Shown: positions 6,513 to 10,207 of the stretch, one piece after another
Position numbering within the stretch: position 1 is the first letter of the stretch
How the letters are laid out: each line of letters begins with the position of its first letter
Source of the DNA: Gammaproteobacteria bacterium
Lineage (GTDB): Bacteria > Pseudomonadota > Gammaproteobacteria > HK1
Direction: 5' to 3'
Length of the DNA: 10,207 bases
Assembly (NCBI GenBank): GCA_022822245.1
Contig: JAJECB010000233.1
Location: 1-10,207, forward strand
The notes under the pieces: model-generated
Database searches by the model: none
Seen by the model: only the letters and a program-made list of their open reading frames with translations
What the model was told of the DNA's origin: nothing
Made by a program: the position numbers and the translations under genes

Positions 6513-6879
6513 CGCATTCCACCTCGATTATCGCGCCAACGGCCTGCGCGGCCGCGAGACCGGCTGCGTCCAGCGCCAGATACTCGTTTGCCAGCGACCG
6601 CAGCCCCGACAGTTCCTTGCGCCGAAGGTTCTCCCGATCGCTCTTCGCAAACCCGTGGACGAAGAACGCCCGCTCCCCCCGGCGAAACACCACGAGCGTT
6701 CGGAACCCGCCCGACCGGCCCTGTCCGCGCCGGGCGACGCGCTGCTTGATGACGCCGCCGCCGAGGTCGGCGTCGACCAAGCCCCTCACGGCGCGCTCCA
6801 CCGCATCGCACAGCGCTTCGTCCGCGATTCCCTCTCGATGCGCGAACCGCGCGAAGCCCTTGGTCTTGAACGTGCGCAA
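6343..6879 (-). CDS. RelE/HigB-like toxin with stop-loss C-terminal extension
   Basis: Putative ribosome-dependent mRNase of the RelE superfamily. The core reads TFKTKGFARFAHREGI, then DADLGGGVIKQRVARRGQ, then RSGGFRTLVVFRRGERAFFV, then HGFAKSDRENLRRKEL. The start is TTG 6879, giving LRTFKTK at the usual family N-terminus, with GAAGGG 6 nt upstream. A GTG at 6924 is also in frame but lies inside the operator and upstream of the predicted transcription start. By family expectation the protein should end at about residue 129 (CDDQAVWE), a few codons inside the antitoxin gene. Here no stop occurs and 49 more Gly/Arg-rich residues follow, encoded out of frame within the antitoxin. The tail looks non-conserved; activity is uncertain. 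Confidence 0.8.
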   Translation of the reverse strand: MRTFKTKGFARFAHREGIADEALCDAVERAVRGLVDADLGGGVIKQRVARRGQGRSGGFRTLVVFRRGERAFFVHGFAKSDRENLRRKELSGLRSLANEYLALDAAGLAAAQAVGAIIEVECDDQAVWEQGAGVGARGGARFGRSGRDVQADDEGVRRDVPHAGRGLGAGGDPRDPAA

Positions 6880-6885
6880 CCCGGA

Positions 6886-6891
6886 CCCTTC
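6886..6891 (-). promoter_or_regulatory. Ribosome binding site fixing the TTG start of the RelE-like toxin
   Basis: GAAGGG lies 6 nt before TTG 6879 on the minus strand. Together with the position of the predicted promoter it favours TTG 6879 over GTG 6924. Confidence 0.6.
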
Positions 6892-6914
6892 GCGCGCCTT
6901 CCACCATTCCGAAT

Positions 6915-6943
6915 GATATAGCACCCGGTGCTACATCAATCAA
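6915..6943 (-). promoter_or_regulatory. Promoter with embedded 23-bp palindromic operator for the RelE-like/HigA-like pair
   Basis: On the minus strand, TTGATT (6943-6938) and TATATC (6920-6915) are separated by exactly 17 bp. A near-perfect palindrome fills the spacer and -10: arms GATATAGCACC (6915-6925) and GGTGCTACATC (6927-6937) around one central base, with one mismatched pair. The inner 15 bp are perfect. This is the layout expected for TA autorepression. Transcription would start near 6908. Confidence 0.7.
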
Positions 6944-7161
6944 GCCGCGTACGCCGGGTCCTGTGAAGCGACGAACTCTCATGGTCATCATCGCCCGAAC
7001 CGCCGAATGCTCGGATCTGACGCGCGATTTGCCGTGAAATCAGTGATCACTTTGCACCGGCCGACCGTCACGTTCACGGAGGAATTCGCCTGCACCCGCA
7101 GGCCGATCCTCGTCCGGCGCCGTTGCCGGCCCGCCCCATTCGACACCGCGGGAATTCCTTG
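6944..7161. other. Intergenic stretch without recognisable gene
   Basis: No convincing protein was seen on either strand between the RelE-like promoter and the second direct repeat. A perfect 10-bp palindrome AGTGATCACT lies at 7042-7051 and could be an operator for the mntA-type gene, but there is no clear promoter with it. Confidence 0.4.
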
Positions 7162-7220
7162 CTCTCGCGGGCCTTTGCCACCATGATTCGGCAGATGGAG
7201 GCGTTGAACTCTCGCGAGCG
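7162..7220 (+). repeat. 59-bp direct repeat, copy 2
   Basis: Same element as 5955-6013 (one mismatch). Here it is continuous with the full mntA-type gene, so this copy shows the original context. Confidence 0.95.
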
Positions 7221-7629
7221 GCTTGTCGAGCGCCTTGCGGAGTTGCTCGACCCGCGCTCCGAGATCCTCGAAGCCTATCTTTTCGGATCGTACGCGCGCG
7301 GCGAGGAGCAGCCACACAGCGACATCGACGTGGCAGTCCATGTCGACGAGGCTCGAGCCGACAACAGCGGCTTCGGATACCGCGCGCACATCACCACCGA
7401 TCTCATGGCCGGACTCGGTTGCAACGACGTGGACGTACTCATCCTCAACCGGGCTCCGCCCGTCCTCTATCACCGCGTGCTGCGCGACGGCGTGCGGGTG
7501 CTCTCGCGCGACCTCTCGGCAACGACGACCCGCGAGGGCCAGGCCCTGTCACGCTACTGCGACTTCGTGCCGCAGCTCGCGAAGATGGAAGCGGCCCGGC
7601 GTTGGGCGGCGAAGCATCGCCGAACATGA
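7183..7629 (+). CDS. mntA: MntA-like minimal nucleotidyltransferase antitoxin
   Basis: A 148-residue MNT-fold protein. In characterised MNT-HEPN pairs this antitoxin adds AMP residues to the HepT toxin and silences it. The nucleotidyltransferase signature is complete: Gly35-Ser36, ten residues, then Asp47-x-Asp49 (GSYARGEEQPHSDIDVAV), with a third acidic residue at Asp84 (NDVDVLIL). The helical C-terminus (about 110-148) contains TREGQALSRYCDFVPQLAKM. The start is either ATG 7183 or in-frame ATG 7195; neither has a good ribosome site. 7183 is kept because the repeated segment includes it. The stop overlaps the ATG of the broken hepT (ATGA), the normal operon arrangement. With its toxin broken, this antitoxin seems to be unpaired. 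Confidence 0.88.
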   Translation: MIRQMEALNSRERLVERLAELLDPRSEILEAYLFGSYARGEEQPHSDIDVAVHVDEARADNSGFGYRAHITTDLMAGLGCNDVDVLILNRAPPVLYHRVLRDGVRVLSRDLSATTTREGQALSRYCDFVPQLAKMEAARRWAAKHRRT

Positions 7630-7781
7630 GCCCCGGCCGCGCCGATCCGCCGGTCATACGCCGTCATCTCGCGGCACTCCGCTCGGCTCTCCCGATCCGG
7701 CACCGGCATGCCGGTGTTTCCCCGCAAGCGTTGAATGCCGCTCCAGAGCGGCGGTGGAGCGTTGGATCGAGATGTAGCTGA
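7626..7781 (+). pseudogene. Truncated, frameshifted HepT (HEPN) toxin gene
   Basis: Begins at ATG 7626, overlapping the mntA-type stop by 4 nt. The 51 residues open with MSPGRADPPVIRRHLAALRS and continue through HAGVSPQALNAAPERRW, resembling HepT N-termini (a conserved first helix, then a segment ending in W-x-V-E-R). After ERRW the frame drifts; a shifted frame reads AVERWIEM and stops at 7775-7777, consistent with an indel near 7755. The rest of HepT, including the catalytic Arg...His motif, is absent, and the fitA promoter follows almost at once. No active toxin is expected. Assignment rests on position and remembered family pattern. Confidence 0.62.
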
Positions 7782-7805
7782 TTGCATCGCAATCGCGAAT
7801 AGAAT
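7780..7805 (+). promoter_or_regulatory. Candidate operator and -10 for fitAB
   Basis: A perfect inverted repeat GATTGC (7780-7785) / GCAATC (7789-7794) with a 3-bp centre lies just before TAGAAT (7800-7805), a 5/6 match to the -10 consensus. No good -35 was found. The repeat is about 40 bp upstream of the fitA start and fits binding by an RHH antitoxin. Confidence 0.45.
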
Positions 7806-7835
7806 GGGTCGCAGCAGCGACTGGCAGGCGCGATC

Positions 7836-8078
7836 TTGGCGAGCATCACGATCCGCAACCTCGACGAGGACGTGAAGACGCGCCTGCGCGTGCGGGCAGC
7901 AGGCAACGGTCGCTCTATGGAAGAGGAAGCGCGGCTGATCCTGCGCGACGCCGTTGGGCGCAAGCCGGGTTCGCGCAATCTCGCCGAAGCCATACGCGCC
8001 CGGATCGCACCGCTGGGCGGCGTGGACCTGGAGCTTCCTCCGCGCGAGCCGGCGCGCGAGCCGCCGACCTTCGATTGA
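7836..8078 (+). CDS. fitA: FitA-like ribbon-helix-helix antitoxin
   Basis: An 80-residue antitoxin of the FitA/VapB type. The N-terminal RHH domain (about 1-42) is distinct: strand ASITIRNLD, then DEDVKTRLRVRAAGNGRSM, then EEEARLILRDAV. The C-terminal tail (about 43-80), Pro/Arg-rich and ending PREPAREPPTFD, would bind the PIN toxin encoded downstream. The start is TTG 7836, which places MASITIRNL at the usual family N-terminus; an ATG at 7804 is out of frame. The ribosome site is weak (GGCAGG). The gene is 10 bp upstream of fitB and surely co-transcribed. It represses its own promoter in the characterised family. Confidence 0.9.
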   Translation: MASITIRNLDEDVKTRLRVRAAGNGRSMEEEARLILRDAVGRKPGSRNLAEAIRARIAPLGGVDLELPPREPAREPPTFD

Positions 8079-8088
8079 GCCTGGTGCG

Positions 8089-8514
8089 ATGACCGCGCTG
8101 CTGGACACCAACGTGGTGTCCGAATTGCTTCGCCCGTCGCCGGACCCGGCGGTGGAGAGCTGGGTCGCGGAGCGCCCGGCGGCGGAACTGCATTTCTCGC
8201 CGGTCGGCGAGGCGGAGTTGCGCTACGGGGTGGCGATCCTGCCGGCGGGCCGGAGCAGGGACGCACTGGCCTTGGCCATCGAGGCGATCCTGCGGGAGGA
8301 CTTCGAGGGCCGCATCCTGCCATTCGACAGTGACGCCGCGCGCGAATACGCGGAGATCGCCTCCACCCGACGTGCCGCCGGCCGCACCGTGGCACCGGCG
8401 GACTGCCAGATTGCGGCGATCGCCCGCTCCGGTGGCATGGCGGTGGCAACGCGCAACGTCCGGGACTTTGAGGACATCGGGGTCGAGGTCGTCGATCCCT
8501 GGACGGCGGAATAA
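8089..8514 (+). CDS. fitB: FitB-like PIN-domain ribonuclease toxin
   Basis: A 141-residue PIN-domain RNase (VapC/FitB group) and partner of the FitA-like antitoxin. The metal-binding acidic residues are all present: Asp6 (LLDTNVVSELL), Glu43 (EAELRYGV), Asp105 (APADCQIAAIA) and Asp126 (TRNVRDFEDI). The C-terminal VEVVDPWTAE is standard for FitB. The start is ATG 8089, 10 bp after the fitA stop. Full length with no defect, so the pair is likely active. It converges on the methyltransferase gene 34 bp away. Confidence 0.93.
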   Translation: MTALLDTNVVSELLRPSPDPAVESWVAERPAAELHFSPVGEAELRYGVAILPAGRSRDALALAIEAILREDFEGRILPFDSDAAREYAEIASTRRAAGRTVAPADCQIAAIARSGGMAVATRNVRDFEDIGVEVVDPWTAE

Positions 8515-8527
8515 GAAGGACGCGGCC

Positions 8528-8561
8528 GAAGGGCGACGAGTATCGTCGTCAGGCGCCCTTC
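8528..8561. terminator. Hairpin between convergent fitB and methyltransferase genes
   Basis: Arms GAAGGGCG (8528-8535) and CGCCCTTC (8554-8561) form an 8-bp stem around an 18-nt loop that holds a smaller ACGA/TCGT hairpin. The right arm overlaps the last codons of the methyltransferase gene. There is no T-run on either side, so a role as a bidirectional terminator is only suggested by location. Confidence 0.4.
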
Positions 8562-9487
8562 AGTCCTTCCGCGACGGAACGGATGTGCTCGACCCCGACC
8601 CCGCAGCAGCCGCCGACGATCGCGGCCCCCGCTTCGACCCAGCGCCTCGCGTCCGCAAGGTACACCTCCGGCGATACCTGGTCGACGAAGGTCCAGTTGG
8701 GTCGCGTCCAGTATCCGGCATTGGGATAGGCGCCGACCGGCCCGGACCAAGCCGCGCGCAGGACCTTGACCGCATCCTCGGTCACGTCCCGCACCGAGTG
8801 CATCATGAGGACGGCCGAGCCGCCGATGGACATGATCTCCCGCACCGCCTCCGCGAGCGGGCCGTACGTCTCCGCCACATGGGAAGCTTCGGCGCTTTCC
8901 TCGATGCCATGCATGACGGCGCCGGTGTCGCGGTCGCGAAGGCAGCTCAAGGCCACCCACACGGGCACCCCGAGGTCCTTCGTCGCGCTCACCATCGCCT
9001 TGACGGTGCGTGCAATGGACCCCAAGCTCTCGAGGACCAGGAGGTCGACCCCTTCCTCGACCAGGATTTCCCCCTGGGCGCGAAAGTGGTCGAGCAACGA
9101 CTCCCAGTCGAGCGCGTCGAAGTACCCGTAGCTGCTGACCGAGCCCGCGACGGCGACGGATCCCGAACGCGGAGATCGGTCGCGCTCCTCGAGGGCGATT
9201 CGCGCCGCGCGCCGGTTCCAGTCCTCGAAGTGGGCAGCGAGGCCATGGCGCTGCATCGCCTCACGGGTGGCGGAGTAGCTGTTGGCGGTGATGACGTCCG
9301 CGCCGGCATCGAGGTAGCGCCGGTGGACCTCGTGGACCATGTCCGGGCTGTCGGCGAGCGCGCGGGCGCACCAAACGCCCTGGTCCATGCGGGCCCCGAG
9401 CCGCTCAAGCTCGGTGCCGATGGCCCCGTCCAGAATCACCGGCCCCCCGACCTCAAGCCGTGCCTCAAGTCGCTCGAACGCTCCCAT
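8549..9487 (-). CDS. Homocysteine S-methyltransferase family protein, first zinc Cys replaced by His
   Basis: A 312-residue protein of the BHMT/MmuM type, whose members move a methyl group from betaine, S-methylmethionine or similar donors to homocysteine. The start is ATG 9487, with GGAGGAG 6 nt upstream; a GTG at 9511 would add 8 residues. Family blocks, numbered from 9511: VILDGAIGTELERLG (25-39), YLDAGADVITANSY (66-79), EEGVDLLVLE (152-161) and IVGGCCGVGVEHI (298-310). The last block holds two of the three zinc Cys (302, 303). The third, normally in a G-V-N-C motif, aligns with His238 (AVLMMHSVRDV). The protein might bind zinc through His, or belong to a clade with another substrate. It overlaps the upstream RelA/SpoT-like gene by 23 nt, so the two form an operon. 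Confidence 0.9.
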   Translation of the reverse strand: MGAFERLEARLEVGGPVILDGAIGTELERLGARMDQGVWCARALADSPDMVHEVHRRYLDAGADVITANSYSATREAMQRHGLAAHFEDWNRRAARIALEERDRSPRSGSVAVAGSVSSYGYFDALDWESLLDHFRAQGEILVEEGVDLLVLESLGSIARTVKAMVSATKDLGVPVWVALSCLRDRDTGAVMHGIEESAEASHVAETYGPLAEAVREIMSIGGSAVLMMHSVRDVTEDAVKVLRAAWSGPVGAYPNAGYWTRPNWTFVDQVSPEVYLADARRWVEAGAAIVGGCCGVGVEHIRSVAEGLKGA

Positions 9488-10207
9488 CGGGGTCTCCTCC
9501 GCCGTGGTCACCAGAAGACTTCGGCATCCAGTGCCTTGGATCGAGTACCCGCATGCCCGTAAATAGGGGGTGGGTTAGCTGGAGCAACCTCTGTGTAGTG
9601 GTGGTGTCGGTGACGCCGACGAGAAGCAGGGCGTTCTCCCTCTCGGCCGGGTAGGTGGTCTCAAGATAGTTCAACCAGTCGACCGCACTCTGGACTTCGT
9701 CCTGGAAGTAGTAGGGTGTCACCGGACCGTGGCGCGTCCGCCAGCAGACGGCGATAGAGCGCCCGCCGAGGTATGGAGGAAGTTCGATTTGACGGATATT
9801 GGGATTGTCAGTCTCCCAGCGGTCGATCTCCTCGGAGAGGGTGCGCAGGCGCTCGTGTTCCTCGCCTGCGCCCACGCCGAGCTTGACGGCCTCGCCGTGT
9901 GACTCCGACCAGACAGCCCAGCGATGCTGCAGGTACGTCCGCGCCTGGATTTCGAAGCGGATGTTGATCCCGGCCATTTCAGTGACCGGTTGTTGCAATC
10001 TCACTACATGGTTGATTCCACGGTAACCGGTTGCCGCGGGTGAGGCGATGTAGTCCTTAAGGCGGTAGAAGTCTGGCGAGCGCTGGATACGGTCGCTGAA
10101 TTCCCTGACGGTGACCAAATCCTGGCAGATGACCCTCACGCCGACCACGTCATCGAGCCGACCGAGGGTGAAGTTGGTGTTGGCGCGCCCGATCTTCCGG
10201 CGGATAC
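9465..10207 (-). CDS. RelA/SpoT-type (p)ppGpp synthetase-domain protein, 5' end outside window
   Basis: The frame is open from the window edge and begins IRRKIGRANTNFTLGRLDD, the middle of a RelA/SpoT nucleotidyltransferase domain. Visible motifs are DDVVGVRVI (the metal-binding Asp of the synthetase site), ATGYRGINHVV (substrate-binding Tyr region; the usual Gly-Tyr-x-x-x-His spacing has Asn, with His one place later) and IRFEIQARTYLQHRWA (the catalytic Glu of E-x-Q-x-R-T). No TGS or ACT domain follows. Instead about 120 residues of unassigned C-terminal sequence end at 9465, so this looks like a short synthetase rather than full-length Rel. Small alarmone synthetases make (p)ppGpp, and some relatives act as toxins. 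The hydrolase status and N-terminus cannot be seen. Its 3' end overlaps the methyltransferase start. Confidence 0.88.
   Translation of the reverse strand, partial: IRRKIGRANTNFTLGRLDDVVGVRVICQDLVTVREFSDRIQRSPDFYRLKDYIASPAATGYRGINHVVRLQQPVTEMAGINIRFEIQARTYLQHRWAVWSESHGEAVKLGVGAGEEHERLRTLSEEIDRWETDNPNIRQIELPPYLGGRSIAVCWRTRHGPVTPYYFQDEVQSAVDWLNYLETTYPAERENALLLVGVTDTTTTQRLLQLTHPLFTGMRVLDPRHWMPKSSGDHGGGDPDGSVRAT
9494..9500 (-). promoter_or_regulatory. Ribosome binding site fixing the methyltransferase start
   Basis: GGAGGAG on the minus strand lies 6 nt before ATG 9487. It sits inside the last codons of the upstream gene, so translation is likely coupled. Confidence 0.75.

Noticed and set aside
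6509..6991. Minus-strand frame ending in an ATGA overlap with the HigA-like antitoxin start
   Set aside because: Gly/Arg-rich composition; the conserved RelE core is in another frame, so the neat ATGA overlap is coincidental.
5955..7220. The 59-bp repeats as transposon ends or integron sites
   Set aside because: They are direct, lie inside a coding start, lack terminal inverted repeats, and no transposase or integrase is present.
6988..7473. Minus-strand frame opposite the mntA-type gene
   Set aside because: It reads as antisense of a gene with a complete nucleotidyltransferase signature; the 3' part (6988-7160) has no recognisable domain.

Overview
The window is GC-rich with dense, closely packed genes, and every open frame casts long spurious frames on the other strand. 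This fits a high-GC bacterium, most likely a proteobacterium. Nothing in the sequence fixes the genus. No rRNA, tRNA, CRISPR array, integrase or transposase was seen.

Left part (1-4776): the 3' part of a SulP-family anion transporter with a C-terminal STAS domain (+) converges on a two-gene operon on the minus strand. That operon holds a CLC-type chloride channel with a CBS pair (GTG start at 4776) and, about 20 bp after it, a PotD-like ABC solute-binding protein with no permease or ATPase gene beside it. The CLC has lost all four residues that normally define gating and proton coupling in the family.

Middle part (about 4830-8514): a 3.7 kb accessory block made almost entirely of toxin-antitoxin (TA) genes in several states of repair. 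In order: intact yefM/yoeB-like pair (+); an XRE antitoxin whose N-terminal part is shifted out of frame (+); a collapsed MNT-HEPN relic (+); a RelE-like toxin with a HigA/YiaG-like antitoxin (-), in which the toxin frame has lost its expected stop and runs 170 nt into the antitoxin gene; an intact MntA-type nucleotidyltransferase with a broken HepT partner (+); and an intact FitA/FitB (RHH/PIN) pair (+). The relic and the later mntA gene share a 59-bp direct repeat with one mismatch. Likely autoregulatory operators overlap candidate promoters in front of the yefM, relE-like and fitA genes.

Right part (8549-10207): on the minus strand, the 3' part of a short RelA/SpoT-type (p)ppGpp synthetase-domain protein overlaps by 23 nt a homocysteine S-methyltransferase-family gene. 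The latter keeps the C-terminal Cys-Cys pair but has His in place of the usual first zinc-binding Cys. The methyltransferase converges on fitB across a short hairpin.

The most notable content is the TA block: five distinct TA families in under 4 kb, with two differently broken MNT-HEPN modules, a toxin stop-loss overlap and a decayed antitoxin. It reads as a TA accumulation site between ordinary transport and metabolism genes.
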